A stretch of 64,000 bases of DNA from Methanosphaera sp. (GTDB lineage Archaea; Methanobacteriota; Methanobacteria; Methanobacteriales; Methanobacteriaceae): the NCBI GenBank assembly GCA_017430835.1, contig JAFRMD010000095.1, forward strand, positions 21,947 through 85,946, read 5' to 3'. Positions 37,113 to 47,475 of this stretch are shown one piece after another; the stretch's first letter is position 1; each line of letters starts with the position of its first letter. The notes beneath the pieces are model-generated. The model saw nothing but the letters and a program-made list of their open reading frames with translations, had not been told where the DNA came from and did no database searches. The translations under genes were made by a program, and so were the position numbers.

Positions 37113-37126
37113 GGAAGTATGCTTCC
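37113..37126 (+). promoter_or_regulatory. NrpR-type nitrogen operator
   Basis: GGAAGTATGCTTCC is a perfect palindrome of the form GGAA-N6-TTCC, the operator bound by the methanogen nitrogen repressor NrpR. It lies just downstream of the predicted transcription start of amtB-glnK, where binding would block transcription when nitrogen is sufficient. nrpR itself is not in the window. Confidence 0.75.
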
Positions 37127-37221
37127 TACTTCTGTTATCTTTTTAAAAATATATTGTAAACTAAAAAGAAATAATTAAAACATAGAAGCATAACCAAAAA
37201 AATATTAGATGGAGGATTTTA

Positions 37222-38445
37222 ATGGTAGCAGAAACGTTACTAAACACAGGAGACACCGCATGGATTTTAATATCCACAGCATTAGTCATGATAATGACCC
37301 TTCCAGGGTTAGCATTATTTTATGGAGGTATGAGCAAAAAGAAAAATGTTTTGAACACAATGTTCTTATCTCTTACTGCATTCGCAATTGCAAGTGTAAT
37401 TTGGGTAATATACGGTTACCAATTTGCATTTGGAAATACAATACAGGGATTTATAGGAGCACCAACAAACTTCTTCCTTGCAGGAATAGGATTGGATATG
37501 CTTCACCCAGACACAACAATACCAGAACTATTATTCGTTGCATTCCAAGCAACGTTTGCAGCTATAACAGTAGCATTAATTTCTGGAGCAATAGTAGGAC
37601 GTATGAAAGCAAAAGCATGGATACTTTTCATAATACTATGGTTAACACTCGTATACGTACCAGTAGCCCATTGGGTATGGGGAGGCGGATGGTTATACCA
37701 GCTAGGAGCACTAGACTTCGCAGGAGGAGCAGTAGTACATCTTAACTCAGGTATAGCTGCACTTGCATTAATACTTGTATTAGGTCCACGAAAAGACCAA
37801 AGGTTACTTCCTCACCACCTCGGATATGTTGTAATAGGTGCAGCATTACTATGGTTCGGATGGTTTGGATTCAACGGTGGATCAGCACTAGCAGCAAACG
37901 GACTCGCAGCAAACGGATTACTAACCACCAACGTAGCAGCAGCTACAGCAATGATAGGATGGATAATAATAGACATATGGAAATCTGGAAAACCAACCGT
38001 ACTAGGTTCAGCAACAGGTGCAGTTGCAGGACTTGTAGCAATTACACCTGCTGCAGGATTCGTTGATATTCCAGCAGCCATAATAATAGGATTTACAACA
38101 GTATTTGTATCTTACTTCGCAATATCATACCTAAAACCAAAATTAGGTTACGACGATGCATTAGATGCATTTGGAGTACACGGTTTATCAGGTACTTGGG
38201 GAGCAATACTAACAGGAGTGTTCGCCTCACCTGCAATTGGTGGAGTAGCAGGATTAATATACGGTAATCCTAGCCAAGTAACAATACAAATAATAAGTAT
38301 TGTGGCAGTAGCAATTTATTCATTCATATTAACATATGTAATTGCCAAAGTACTGGACAAAACAGTAGGTATAAGAGTAGATGAACAAACTGAAATAGAA
38401 GGATTAGATGTAAAAGAACATGAAGAATTAGGTTACAGAATATAA
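37222..38445 (+). CDS. amtB: Ammonium transporter Amt
   Basis: 407-residue ammonium channel with 11 hydrophobic segments. The twin histidines of the pore are in [15 protein letters not shown] and [14 protein letters not shown], and [18 protein letters not shown] is the N-terminal signature. GGAGG precedes the ATG. glnK follows 13 bases after, and the pair is controlled by the GGAA-N6-TTCC site upstream. Confidence 0.96.
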   Translation: MVAETLLNTGDTAWILISTALVMIMTLPGLALFYGGMSKKKNVLNTMFLSLTAFAIASVIWVIYGYQFAFGNTIQGFIGAPTNFFLAGIGLDMLHPDTTIPELLFVAFQATFAAITVALISGAIVGRMKAKAWILFIILWLTLVYVPVAHWVWGGGWLYQLGALDFAGGAVVHLNSGIAALALILVLGPRKDQRLLPHHLGYVVIGAALLWFGWFGFNGGSALAANGLAANGLLTTNVAAATAMIGWIIIDIWKSGKPTVLGSATGAVAGLVAITPAAGFVDIPAAIIIGFTTVFVSYFAISYLKPKLGYDDALDAFGVHGLSGTWGAILTGVFASPAIGGVAGLIYGNPSQVTIQIISIVAVAIYSFILTYVIAKVLDKTVGIRVDEQTEIEGLDVKEHEELGYRI

Positions 38446-38458
38446 GGAACGTGACAAA

Positions 38459-38797
38459 ATGAAAGAAATAACTGCTATAATTAGAAGTGAAAGATTAGAT
38501 GCTGTGAAAGAAGCATTAGAAACTACAAACTGTAAAGGTATAACCGTTGTAGACGTTAAAGGAAGAGGAGAACAATTAGGTATTGAAGAAAAATATCGTG
38601 GAAAAAGCTACAGAATAGATCTTCTTCCAAAAGTAAAAATTGTTACGGTAGTCCATGATTCCGTTGTAGATCATGTTGTAGAAACAATTTGTGAAGCAGC
38701 ACGTACTGGCCATATAGGAGATGGAAAAATATTTATTAAAAATGTAGAAGAAGTAATAAAAATTAGAACTGGAGAAAGGGGTGATGATGCATTGTAA
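38459..38797 (+). CDS. glnK: PII signal protein GlnK
   Basis: 112-residue nitrogen sensor that plugs Amt when nitrogen is plentiful and binds ATP/ADP/2-oxoglutarate. The T-loop KYRGKSYRIDLLPKVK keeps Tyr51, and TGHIGDGKIFI with IRTGERGDDAL are the two PII signatures. Cotranscribed with amtB. Confidence 0.97.
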   Translation: MKEITAIIRSERLDAVKEALETTNCKGITVVDVKGRGEQLGIEEKYRGKSYRIDLLPKVKIVTVVHDSVVDHVVETICEAARTGHIGDGKIFIKNVEEVIKIRTGERGDDAL

Positions 38798-39010
38798 TAT
38801 AATTGTTTTCAATTTGAATAGAATAATTATCTATAATAATTATAAAACAATCTCCCCTAATCACCCTAAACCCTACTATTTCATTATCTTTAATAACCCC
38901 CACCATTTTAATTTTTTAAAAATAGTTTAAAATAATGAATTGAAATTTTTAAATTTAGAAAAAAAGAGTTTAAAATTTTAATAAAAAAGAGATAATTAGT
39001 TAAGAATTAC

Positions 39011-39691
39011 CTATTCAAAATTTATACCAGTAATTCTTAATCCACCATAATGTGACTTGTATTTTATGTTTAAACCTATTAGTAGTGGTGTTATTTTTTC
39101 TATCATTCTTGCTTTTTCAAGTTTACCACAGTCAATACATTTTACTCCAGGGATTTTTTCCACTAATTCCTTAACGACTAATTTTGCTTCATTACTGTCT
39201 CCAGCTATAAGACAGTCACAGTCTATTGGTTCTGGTATGTTCTCCAAGTGTGAATTACTAATATTGTTAAATCCAGCAACTACTTTAACTCCAGTCTTTT
39301 TAAGAATTTTTGCAGTTCTTTCAGCTGCTGATCCTTCCATTAAATCAACAAATCTTGCTGGTGATCCCCCGATAGCTGTTTCTAATGGTACTGTTGCATC
39401 TATTAATATTTTTTCTCCTACAAATTCTTTAATTGATTGTAATGTTGGTTTTTGTGCAGCGAGGGGTACTGTGAGTATTAAAAGTTCGCCTTCTTTTGCA
39501 GCATCCTCATTTGACATTCCAACCATTTTAATATTTTCATAATCTTTTAAAAGTTCTAATGTTTCTTCAACTTTTGTTAAAGCTTTTTCTTCTTTACGAC
39601 TTCCAATTATAACATCTTCACCAGCTATAGCCAATCGTTTTCCCAAATTTAAACCTTGTGAACCTGTTCCACCTATTATAGCTACTTTCAT
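39011..39691 (-). CDS. npdG: F420H2:NADP oxidoreductase
   Basis: Moves hydride between reduced F420 and NADP, supplying NADPH in methanogens. The 226-residue protein has the NADP-binding MKVAIIGGTGSQGLNLGKRLA followed by IGSRKEEKA (phosphate-binding Ser-Arg), then LLILTVPLAAQ and KVVAGFNNISNSHLEN. The length is standard. GAGGT lies before the ATG at 39691. Confidence 0.95.
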   Translation of the reverse strand: MKVAIIGGTGSQGLNLGKRLAIAGEDVIIGSRKEEKALTKVEETLELLKDYENIKMVGMSNEDAAKEGELLILTVPLAAQKPTLQSIKEFVGEKILIDATVPLETAIGGSPARFVDLMEGSAAERTAKILKKTGVKVVAGFNNISNSHLENIPEPIDCDCLIAGDSNEAKLVVKELVEKIPGVKCIDCGKLEKARMIEKITPLLIGLNIKYKSHYGGLRITGINFE

Positions 39692-39800
39692 AATAATACC
39701 TCATATCAAAATAATTAAAATTATAATGATTAATCATTACATATAGTTATGTCTTTTTTATTAATAAATATTTCCAAAAAAAAACATTCAAATTTATACT

Positions 39801-40754
39801 TTAATTTTCATTTAATAATTCTTTGATTTTATAAGTACACTTTTTAACAGTTCGTGCAGCATCAAAGAACTCTGAACGTTCATCATCAACCATTCGTACT
39901 GGTATAATAGAATGAATTCCGTTTTTAGATAAAATAACGGGAACCCCTAAAGATACATCATAGACACCTTCTACTTCACCTTCCAAATAAGTACTTACTG
40001 TTAATATCTTTCTACTATCATTTACAATAGTAGAAATTAAATTTGATATTGCATATGATGGTCCATATTCAGTTGCTCCCTTCTTAGAAATAATATTTCC
40101 ACCAGCATTTTTTAATCTCTCGACCAAATATGGAACGTCCAAATCGGTTGATTCAACAAAAAATTTTAAAGGAATACCGCCAATTGTTGTTGAACTTAAT
40201 AATGGAACCATATGATCTCCATGTTCTCCAATTACTCTTGTATGTATTTCTCCACTATTGATATGGAAGTGTTTTGAAAGGATTGTTTTTAATCTTAAAG
40301 AGTCTAAGTGATTACCTAAACCAATTACCCTGCTTTTATCAAAACCTGAATATTCTAATGCTATTGAAGTCATTACATCAACAGGATTAGTTACAACTAG
40401 TATAATTGAATCTGGAGCATATTTTGCTATGTCTTTAGAATATTCCTTGATTATTTTAGCATTTGGAATTGCTAAATCCAATCGTTTTGAACCTGGAACT
40501 CTGGGAACTCCGGATGTTATTAGTACTATTTTTGAACCTGCAATATCTTCTATATTACATGATGGCGTTAATACACTATCAATGTCTTCAGCAGCAAGAG
40601 CATCATACATATCCATTACTTCTCCCTTTACTCTTTCATGACTGCTTTCACGTGAATACATTATTATTTCATCAATAACATCTTCTTCAGCCAATGTAAA
40701 AGCAACATTTTTTCCTATAGTTCCAGATGCTCCCATAATTGTTATTTTCACCAT
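39801..40754 (-). CDS. mdh: Malate dehydrogenase (LDH-like, archaeal)
   Basis: NAD(P)-dependent malate/2-hydroxyacid dehydrogenase of 317 residues. The nucleotide loop is MGASGTIGKNVAF, the substrate-binding arginine is in GVPRVPGSKRLD, VVTNPVDVM follows, and the catalytic His is in IGEHGDHMVPL. Cofactor choice is uncertain; TIMYSRES at the end of the second strand lacks the acidic residue of strictly NAD enzymes, so NADP use is possible. Start moved to 40754 because AGGA abuts the first ATG at 40763. Confidence 0.9.
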   Translation of the reverse strand: MVKITIMGASGTIGKNVAFTLAEEDVIDEIIMYSRESSHERVKGEVMDMYDALAAEDIDSVLTPSCNIEDIAGSKIVLITSGVPRVPGSKRLDLAIPNAKIIKEYSKDIAKYAPDSIILVVTNPVDVMTSIALEYSGFDKSRVIGLGNHLDSLRLKTILSKHFHINSGEIHTRVIGEHGDHMVPLLSSTTIGGIPLKFFVESTDLDVPYLVERLKNAGGNIISKKGATEYGPSYAISNLISTIVNDSRKILTVSTYLEGEVEGVYDVSLGVPVILSKNGIHSIIPVRMVDDERSEFFDAARTVKKCTYKIKELLNEN

Positions 40755-40988
40755 CAATACCATTCCTAAAAAAATTAATTAAATAAAATATTATAATATT
40801 ATATTTGTTTACAATAATATTTAATGTTTAATATTTAAATTTCAATGAAAAACTTTACTTAAATTAACAAAATAATAATAAATAATAAATAAAATAAAAG
40901 ATATTTAAATAAAAAAAGAAAATTTTTTTATACTTGTAAAAAAATCAAAAATAAGTCTAGAATAATTATAAAAAATAATCAAATTTTT

Positions 40989-41558
40989 TTACTCTTCTAA
41001 TTTTTCAAGGAATGTTATTGCATTAGCTTTAACATAACCGCTTTCTTCATCTTCAGCTAAAACTTTTAAAGCTTCTATAGCTTCTTCCCCACCAATGTTT
41101 CCTAAACCAAATACTGATCCAGAACGAACAAAACTTTTTTCATCTTGTGAAGCTTTAATAAATACATCCAAAGTTGAAGGATCTGCAATTTTAGCTAAAG
41201 CCCATACTGCTCCACCACGAGCTCTCCAATTTTCATCATCCACAACTGTTAATAATTGTTCAACAGCATCTTCACCATAATCAGCTAATGCAGAACTAGA
41301 TTGTCTTCTAACCCATTTATTTCTATCATTTAATAACTTTACAAATACTTCTATAGAAGAAGGATCTTTTAAACCTCTCAATAATTCAACAATAGTTAAT
41401 TTAGTATTTTTTGGAAGCTCTTCTTTTAAAACTTCTTCATGTAAAACATCAATTTCGTCAGGCATATACATTGCAATTGTACTTTCTGCTTCTAGTCTAA
41501 CAAATTCATCATCATCATCAAGATTAGCAATTGCACCAATTATTTCTTCTTTACTCAT
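40989..41558 (-). CDS. HEAT-repeat (PBS-lyase-like) protein
   Basis: About 189 residues made of five or so alpha-alpha HEAT repeats, for example DDDDEFVRLEAESTIAMYM, DRNKWVRRQSSSALADYG, DENWRARGGAVWALAKIAD and DEKSFVRSGSVFGLGNIG. Such repeats are protein-interaction scaffolds, and no catalytic residues are seen. GGTGAT is placed for ATG 41558 rather than 41570. No functional partner is obvious nearby. Confidence 0.85.
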   Translation of the reverse strand: MSKEEIIGAIANLDDDDEFVRLEAESTIAMYMPDEIDVLHEEVLKEELPKNTKLTIVELLRGLKDPSSIEVFVKLLNDRNKWVRRQSSSALADYGEDAVEQLLTVVDDENWRARGGAVWALAKIADPSTLDVFIKASQDEKSFVRSGSVFGLGNIGGEEAIEALKVLAEDEESGYVKANAITFLEKLEE

Positions 41559-41688
41559 ATTAATCACCATTGTGAAAACTAATTTATTTTTTCATCATCA
41601 TTTATACTAAGTAAATATTTAACAAGATAATATAAATAATTAATCATTACAGATATTATTACAATACAAAAATAGGAGCAGAAATAAA

Positions 41689-42660
41689 TTGTATAAGATT
41701 ACGACAATACCTGGCGATGGAATTGGTTTAGAAGTAATGAAACCAACTATAAATATTTTAGAAACTACTAATGCTAAATTTGATTTTATCCCTAAGGAAG
41801 CAGGAAAAGAATGTTATAAGAAATATGGTACAAACTTACCTGAAGATACTATAAAATCATGTAAAAATAGTGATTCAACATTATTTGGTGCAGTTACATC
41901 AATACCCGAACAAAAAAGTGCAATAGTTACTCTTCGAAAAGAATTAGATTTATACATTAACCAAAGACCCATAAAATCATATAAAAATCCAAAAATTAAC
42001 TTCACAATTATTAGAGAAAATTCTGAAGGATTATATTCACACTTAGAAGAAGATTATGGTGATGAGGCTATAGCAATTAGGAAAATAACATATAAAGGTT
42101 CTGAAAGAATATGCCGATATGCATTTGAATATGCTGAAAAAACAAAATTAAAAAAAGTTACAGCATCACATAAATCAAATGTTCTACCATTAACTGATGG
42201 CGTTTTCAAGAAATCATTTTATAAAATTGCAACTGAATATCCCCAAATAAAAGCTAATGATTATTATATTGATGCTACAGCAATGTACCTTATTACAAAT
42301 CCAGAACAATTTGATATAATAGTAACAACAAATCTTTTTGGAGACATTTTATCTGATCAGGGTGGTGGATTACTTGGAAGTTTAGGTTTAATCCCATCTG
42401 CAAATATAGGAACTGAAAGAGGATTATTTGAACCAGTACATGGTTCTGCACCAGACATTGCCGGACAAAATAAAGCAAACCCTATCGCCATGATATTATC
42501 CGGTTGTTTAATGTTAGAATTTTTAGGATTACAAAATGAAGCAGAAACAATTAAAAAAGCAGTTGAAAAGGTCATTCACGAAGAAAAAATCAAAACACCC
42601 GATTTAGGTGGTTCAAACACTACTGAAGAAATTAGTAATGAAATAATACGAAACTTGTAA
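41689..42660 (+). CDS. Isopropylmalate/homoisocitrate-type dehydrogenase
   Basis: Beta-decarboxylating dehydrogenase of 323 residues with TIPGDGIGLEVM, the substrate-binding region RENSEGLYS, NLFGDILSDQGGGLLGSLGL (metal aspartates) and the NAD-binding EPVHGSAPDIAGQNKANP. The family includes 3-isopropylmalate dehydrogenase (LeuB) and, in methanogens, homoisocitrate dehydrogenase AksF for coenzyme B. I cannot choose between them. It starts at TTG 41689 after AGGAG. A short AATGAAT/ATTCATT hairpin follows the stop. Confidence 0.85.
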   Translation: MYKITTIPGDGIGLEVMKPTINILETTNAKFDFIPKEAGKECYKKYGTNLPEDTIKSCKNSDSTLFGAVTSIPEQKSAIVTLRKELDLYINQRPIKSYKNPKINFTIIRENSEGLYSHLEEDYGDEAIAIRKITYKGSERICRYAFEYAEKTKLKKVTASHKSNVLPLTDGVFKKSFYKIATEYPQIKANDYYIDATAMYLITNPEQFDIIVTTNLFGDILSDQGGGLLGSLGLIPSANIGTERGLFEPVHGSAPDIAGQNKANPIAMILSGCLMLEFLGLQNEAETIKKAVEKVIHEEKIKTPDLGGSNTTEEISNEIIRNL

Positions 42661-42802
42661 ATTCAATAAAAAATGAATGAAATATTCATTATTAAAAAGA
42701 AGTTTAATAGAAATAAATTTATAAGCATTAAAACAAAAATATTAATATATATTTAGAAAATTTATTCAAGCCTATTTTCAGAGGTTATAAAAGATTTAAC
42801 CA

Positions 42803-42840
42803 CACATATAAATAGGACAAAATGCTTAATTGAGCATTTT
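42803..42840 (+). promoter_or_regulatory. fbp promoter with operator-like palindrome
   Basis: A TATA box CATATAAATA (42805-42814) is followed at the predicted start site by an inverted repeat: AAAATGCT (42819-42826) and AGCATTTT (42833-42840) around TAATTG. Overlap with the start site suggests a repressor operator for the gluconeogenic gene fbp, though an RNA hairpin is also possible. Confidence 0.45.
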
Positions 42841-42885
42841 TGAATAAAATAATCAATTTCACATTTTTTACCGAGGAGGTACATT

Positions 42886-43980
42886 ATGAAAACTACTGTA
42901 AGTATAATAAAAGCAGATATTGGTAGTGTAGGTGGACACACAGTAACACACCAATTATTAAAAGACAAATGTAATGAATATTTATCCAAAGCAAAAGAAG
43001 AAGGATTATTAACCGATTTCTATATAACCAACTGTGGTGACGATATAGACATGATCATGACCCACACAAATGGTCCAGACAATGAAGAAGTACATAAATT
43101 AGCATTTGACACATTCATGGCTGGTGCAGAAGTAGCAAAAGGACTTAAATTATACGGTGCAGGTCAAGATTTATTATCCGACACATTCAGTGGAAACATC
43201 AAAGGTATGGGTCCAGGAAGTGCAGAAATAGAATTTGAAGAAAGAGGATCAGACCCTGTATTTGCATACTGCTGTGACAAAACAGAACCGGGAGCATTTA
43301 ACTTACCATTATTCAGAATGTTTGCAGACCCATTTAACACTGCAGGATTAGTAATTGACCCTACATTACACGGTGGATTCGACTTTGAAGTATACGATGT
43401 AATTGAAAACAGAAAAGTTACAATGTCCTGTCCAGATGAAATGTATGACTTATTAGCATTAATCGGTTCTACAGGAAGATACGTAATAAAAAGAATATTC
43501 AGAAGATCAGATGGTGAAATTGCAGCAGCAGTAAGTACCGACAGATTAAACCTCATGGCAGGAAAATACATAGGAAAAGATGACCCAGTAGCAATTGTAA
43601 GATCACAATCAGGATTCCCAGCTGCTGGAGAAACTTCCGAACCATTTGCATTCCCACACTTAGTAAGTGGATGGATGAGAGGATCACATAACGGACCTTT
43701 AATGCCTGTTGGAGAAGCAGATGCAAGACCTGTAAGATTTGACGGACCTCCTCGTGTAATTGGACTTGGTTTCCAAGTTAACAATGCTCAACTTGTTGGA
43801 CCAACAGACATGTTTGCAGACCCAGCATTTGATGAAGCAAGAAAAACTGCAACAAAAGTAGCAAACTATATGAGAAGACATGGTCCATTCGAACCTCACA
43901 GATTACCTTCTGATGAAATGGAATACACTAGTCTTCCAGGTGTTCTTGAAAAACTTGAAGACAGATTCGAAGATATGTAA
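42886..43980 (+). CDS. fbp: Fructose 1,6-bisphosphate aldolase/phosphatase
   Basis: Bifunctional archaeal gluconeogenic enzyme that condenses triose phosphates and removes the 1-phosphate. The 364-residue protein starts MKTTVSIIKADIGSVGGHT and contains YGAGQDLLSDTFSGNIKGMGPG and the Mg-binding EFEERGSDPVFAYCCDKTEPGAFN typical of FBPA/P class V. GGAGG precedes the ATG. Monocistronic; converges on metX. Confidence 0.97.
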   Translation: MKTTVSIIKADIGSVGGHTVTHQLLKDKCNEYLSKAKEEGLLTDFYITNCGDDIDMIMTHTNGPDNEEVHKLAFDTFMAGAEVAKGLKLYGAGQDLLSDTFSGNIKGMGPGSAEIEFEERGSDPVFAYCCDKTEPGAFNLPLFRMFADPFNTAGLVIDPTLHGGFDFEVYDVIENRKVTMSCPDEMYDLLALIGSTGRYVIKRIFRRSDGEIAAAVSTDRLNLMAGKYIGKDDPVAIVRSQSGFPAAGETSEPFAFPHLVSGWMRGSHNGPLMPVGEADARPVRFDGPPRVIGLGFQVNNAQLVGPTDMFADPAFDEARKTATKVANYMRRHGPFEPHRLPSDEMEYTSLPGVLEKLEDRFEDM

Positions 43981-44066
43981 ATATATTAAATATTTACAAA
44001 ATAACCTCCTTTTAAATCAAAAAACTAATTTTAAAAAAATTATATTTAAAAAAAAGAATAACGATT

Positions 44067-45542
44067 TTATTCAAAATCGAATAAATTAGAAAGATGAGTA
44101 GTAGTAATGTTACCAATAACTTGGTTATCTCTATTTATTACAGGTAACCCCGATATATTGTGTTCTTCCATTTTTTTGGCAACTTCATTAATAGAATCAT
44201 ATTCAAAACAGGTAAAAACATCCTTAGTCATTATATGATCTATATTATCGGTATTTAATGCTATTGCCTTAGATAAGTCCCATGCTGTGATAATACCAAC
44301 TATCTTATTTTTTGAATCCACAACTGGAATATGTGTTCTATTTTCAGTAAGCATTAACTGAGCTGCTTCTTTAACTGTTTTATCATCCTGTAAGGTAACA
44401 ACTTTGGTATTCATTATGTCTTTTACTCTGGCTTTAGATAAAAAATTGCTGATAATGAAATTCATTTGACCATTTTCTATTAAGAATGCATCATGACCAT
44501 ATTCTGAATTTAATCTAGAATAACTGACATCAACATCATTACTACGAAGAGCCAAGACTATTTCTTCCATATGTTCATGAGGATATAGCCAATCTGATGT
44601 AATTGACATTATGAGCATTCTTGCTGTAATTGGTTTTAAACCTTCTTCTAAAGAATTATTTTTTCTAACATCAAAATAGTCTAATGCTTTTGTTAAATAA
44701 AGATAACTGTTTGCATCAAATTTTTTAGTAAAAGAAAAACCTTGATGCTCCAAATAACTTTCAACTTGGAATTCATTGCTAAAATCATAACTGAACTGAT
44801 TTTTGTCTTGAAGCCTTCTACCAAATTTTTCATACATTGACTCGTTACTTAAATATGTGATATGTCCTATCATTCGTGCTACTGATAATCCCTGATCAGG
44901 CCGTTTATCTGAATCATAATAGTTTCCTTCATTCCAGTTAGGGTCTTCAATTACTGCTCTTCTTTCGACTGCATTGAATGCAATTTGTTGAGGTGTTGAA
45001 TATGCTCCGGAAGCTATCATTATTGCATTTCTAACCATTTCAGGATATGAAATTGCCCATTGTAATACTTGCATTCCACCCATTGAACCTCCAATTACTG
45101 CATACAAATGGGGAATGTCCAAATGTTTAATTAGTTTTCTTTGAGCCTTTACCATGTCACATATCGTAACAATAGGAAAATTTAATCCATATTGCTTTCC
45201 AGTATCTGGATTAATATCTTTTGGACCTGTTGTTCCCTTACAACTTCCCAGTACATTTGCACATATTATAAAGTATCTGTTTGTGTCTAATGGCTTGCCA
45301 GGTCCTATAAGAATATTCCACCATCCTGGCTTTTTAGCCCCTTCATGCCACCCTGCAGCATGTGAATCTCCCGTTAATGCGTGACATACTAGAATTGCAT
45401 TGCTTTTTTGCATATTTAGTATACCATATGTTTCATATGCGATAGTTGGTGTTTTTAGAACATTTCCTGTTTCTAAAATTAAATCTTCTTCCATAGTATA
45501 ATATTGTGTTTCAACAATCCCTAATGATTTACTAGTTGCCAT
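44067..45542 (-). CDS. metX: Homoserine O-acetyltransferase with C-terminal CBS pair
   Basis: Activates homoserine for methionine synthesis. Residues 1-370 are an alpha/beta hydrolase with the nucleophile motif [13 protein letters not shown] and a late catalytic His in SEYGHDAFL. Residues ~375-491 add two CBS domains ([11 protein letters not shown] and [11 protein letters not shown]), which usually sense adenosyl compounds such as AMP, ATP or SAM. This points to feedback control of the pathway (inference). GGAGGGT precedes the ATG. metY lies 148 bases upstream on the same strand. Confidence 0.94.
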   Translation of the reverse strand: MATSKSLGIVETQYYTMEEDLILETGNVLKTPTIAYETYGILNMQKSNAILVCHALTGDSHAAGWHEGAKKPGWWNILIGPGKPLDTNRYFIICANVLGSCKGTTGPKDINPDTGKQYGLNFPIVTICDMVKAQRKLIKHLDIPHLYAVIGGSMGGMQVLQWAISYPEMVRNAIMIASGAYSTPQQIAFNAVERRAVIEDPNWNEGNYYDSDKRPDQGLSVARMIGHITYLSNESMYEKFGRRLQDKNQFSYDFSNEFQVESYLEHQGFSFTKKFDANSYLYLTKALDYFDVRKNNSLEEGLKPITARMLIMSITSDWLYPHEHMEEIVLALRSNDVDVSYSRLNSEYGHDAFLIENGQMNFIISNFLSKARVKDIMNTKVVTLQDDKTVKEAAQLMLTENRTHIPVVDSKNKIVGIITAWDLSKAIALNTDNIDHIMTKDVFTCFEYDSINEVAKKMEEHNISGLPVINRDNQVIGNITTTHLSNLFDFE

Positions 45543-45690
45543 AATGTTACCCTCCTTTACAGTCGTTAGCTACTTAAGAGATATATTTTTTGTTACATTT
45601 AATAGTTGTTGTAATAAAAATTGTCCGAATTTATTTTTAATTAAAAAAATAGAAAAAATTAAATGGAGGTTAAATTTAGGGAGAATGATT

Positions 45691-46977
45691 CTATATCTTT
45701 TCTAATGCTTGATCAACATCCGCCAAGATATCTTCTAAATCTTCAATTCCTACTGAAAATCTTATTAAATCCGGTGTTACTCCTGTTGCCCTTTGTTGTT
45801 CTTCTGTTAATTGTGAATGTGTTGTTGATGCTGGATGGATGACTAAAGATTTTGCATCACCTATGTTTGCTAGTAATGATAATAATTCAGTGTTATTGAT
45901 AAAGTCTATTGCTCCTTGATATCCTGCTTTAAGTCCGAAAGATACTATTCCTCCATAACCTTTTTCTGCATATTTTTTTGCTATTTCGTGATTTGGACTG
46001 CTTTCAAGTCCCGAATAAGTAACCCATGCAACTTTAGGATGTGCTTCTAAATGTTTTGCAACTGCTAATGCATTTTCTGCGTGTTTTTCTATTCTTAAAC
46101 TTAATGTTTCTAAACCTTGTAGTAATAAGAATGAACCGAATGGACTTGGTACTGCACCTGTATCTCTTCCGAGAACTGCTCTAATTCTAGTTGTGAAAGC
46201 TGCCGGACCTAATGCTTCATAGAATTTTAATCCATTGTATGTTTCATCCGGTTCAGTTAATCCTGGGAACTTTCCATTATCCCAATTGAAGTCACCTTTT
46301 TCTATAATTACTCCTCCGAGAGTTGTTCCGTGACCTCCTATGTATTTGGTTGCACTGCTTGAAATAATGTCTGCCCCATGATCAAATGGTCTGACTGAAC
46401 CTATACCAACTGTGTTATCTGCAATGAGTGGTATTCCATTTTTATGTGCTATTTCTGATAATACATCAAAGTCGGGTATGTCCAGTTTAGGATTTCCTAT
46501 AGATTCTACATAGATTCCTCTTGTTTTATCATCTATTGCTGCTTCAAACTCTTCTGGTGATTGTGAATCTACAAACTTAACTGTTCTTCCCAGATTTTTT
46601 AGTGTGTTTTCAAATAGTTCAAATGTTCCACCGTATAAGTTATCTGCAGATACTATATTATCTCCTACTTCTGTGAGGTTAATTATTGTATAGAAAATTG
46701 CAGACATTCCGGATGATGTTGCATAAGCTGCAGTTCCCCCTTCAATTGCTGCAATTCTTTTTTCAAATGCTTCTGTTGTAGGGTTTGTTAGTCTTGTATA
46801 TATATTTCCTCCTTCAGTCAATGCAAACCTATTAGCAGCTTGATTAGTGTCATCAAATACATACGATGTTGTTTGATAAATAGGTACTGCTCTTGAACCT
46901 GTTTCATCTGTTTCTTCTTGTCCTACATGTAATCCTAATGTTGCTATATTTTTCTTATTTTTAACTTGATATGACAT
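45691..46977 (-). CDS. metY: O-acetylhomoserine sulfhydrylase
   Basis: PLP enzyme of the Cys/Met metabolism family, 428 residues, making homocysteine from O-acetylhomoserine and sulfide. The PLP lysine is in SSATKYIGGHGTTLGGVI, the N-terminus GLHVGQEETDETGSRAVPIYQTTSYVF is typical of MetY, and VIHPASTTHSQL is the C-terminal signature. With metX it forms a direct-sulfhydrylation route. GGAAGTGA lies before the ATG. Confidence 0.94.
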   Translation of the reverse strand: MSYQVKNKKNIATLGLHVGQEETDETGSRAVPIYQTTSYVFDDTNQAANRFALTEGGNIYTRLTNPTTEAFEKRIAAIEGGTAAYATSSGMSAIFYTIINLTEVGDNIVSADNLYGGTFELFENTLKNLGRTVKFVDSQSPEEFEAAIDDKTRGIYVESIGNPKLDIPDFDVLSEIAHKNGIPLIADNTVGIGSVRPFDHGADIISSSATKYIGGHGTTLGGVIIEKGDFNWDNGKFPGLTEPDETYNGLKFYEALGPAAFTTRIRAVLGRDTGAVPSPFGSFLLLQGLETLSLRIEKHAENALAVAKHLEAHPKVAWVTYSGLESSPNHEIAKKYAEKGYGGIVSFGLKAGYQGAIDFINNTELLSLLANIGDAKSLVIHPASTTHSQLTEEQQRATGVTPDLIRFSVGIEDLEDILADVDQALEKI

Positions 46978-47171
46978 TTTTTCACTTCCTTTTCATTTAT
47001 TTTATGTTTCTTTAATTTTATTATTATAATTCTTTTTGTATTTTTTGTAATTTAATTGTATTTAAATTATTTATTTTATTTTTTAATTTAGATTTTAGAT
47101 TATATTGCTTGTTTGATAAGTTCATAATGTAACTTAATTATTTGATATAATATTTAATAAAAATATTTTTT

Positions 47172-47187
47172 ATAACAATTGTTATAT
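47172..47187. repeat. 16-bp palindrome, copy 1
   Basis: TATAACAATTGTTATA, perfectly palindromic and followed by a T run. The identical copy lies 165 bp away at 47337-47352. Operator-like. Confidence 0.6.
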
Positions 47188-47336
47188 TTTTTTCATTGAA
47201 AACTAAATAATAAAATAACACACAATTCATCCAATAAGATATAACGTGATATTTTTAGATTTTCATTTTGAAAAAAATTTTGTCAAAATTAATCAAAATA
47301 TTATTGGATACAAAATCACAATAATATCCATAACAA

Positions 47337-47352
47337 TATAACAATTGTTATA
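47337..47352. repeat. 16-bp palindrome, copy 2
   Basis: TATAACAATTGTTATA again, followed by T-rich sequence as in copy 1, with an extra half-site ATAACAAT directly to its left. It abuts the TATA-like element of the coiled-coil gene, so binding there could control that promoter. Confidence 0.6.
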
Positions 47353-47475
47353 TTTTTTTTAGTATTTAAATGTTTGTAATTTACAAATGTTGCAAATCAT
47401 TCACAAATACAACATTTATAGAAAAATTAAAATGGAAAATAAAATAAAAATAAACATAGTAAAGAAACTTGATAG

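Larger units (their letters stand above)
46978..47475. other. Divergent intergenic region with paired palindromes
   Basis: About 500 bases between metY (minus) and a coiled-coil gene (plus), very AT-rich. It carries two identical 16-bp palindromes listed separately, and a TATA-like TATTTAAATG just after the second, aimed at the coiled-coil gene. No small frame of note. Confidence 0.45.
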
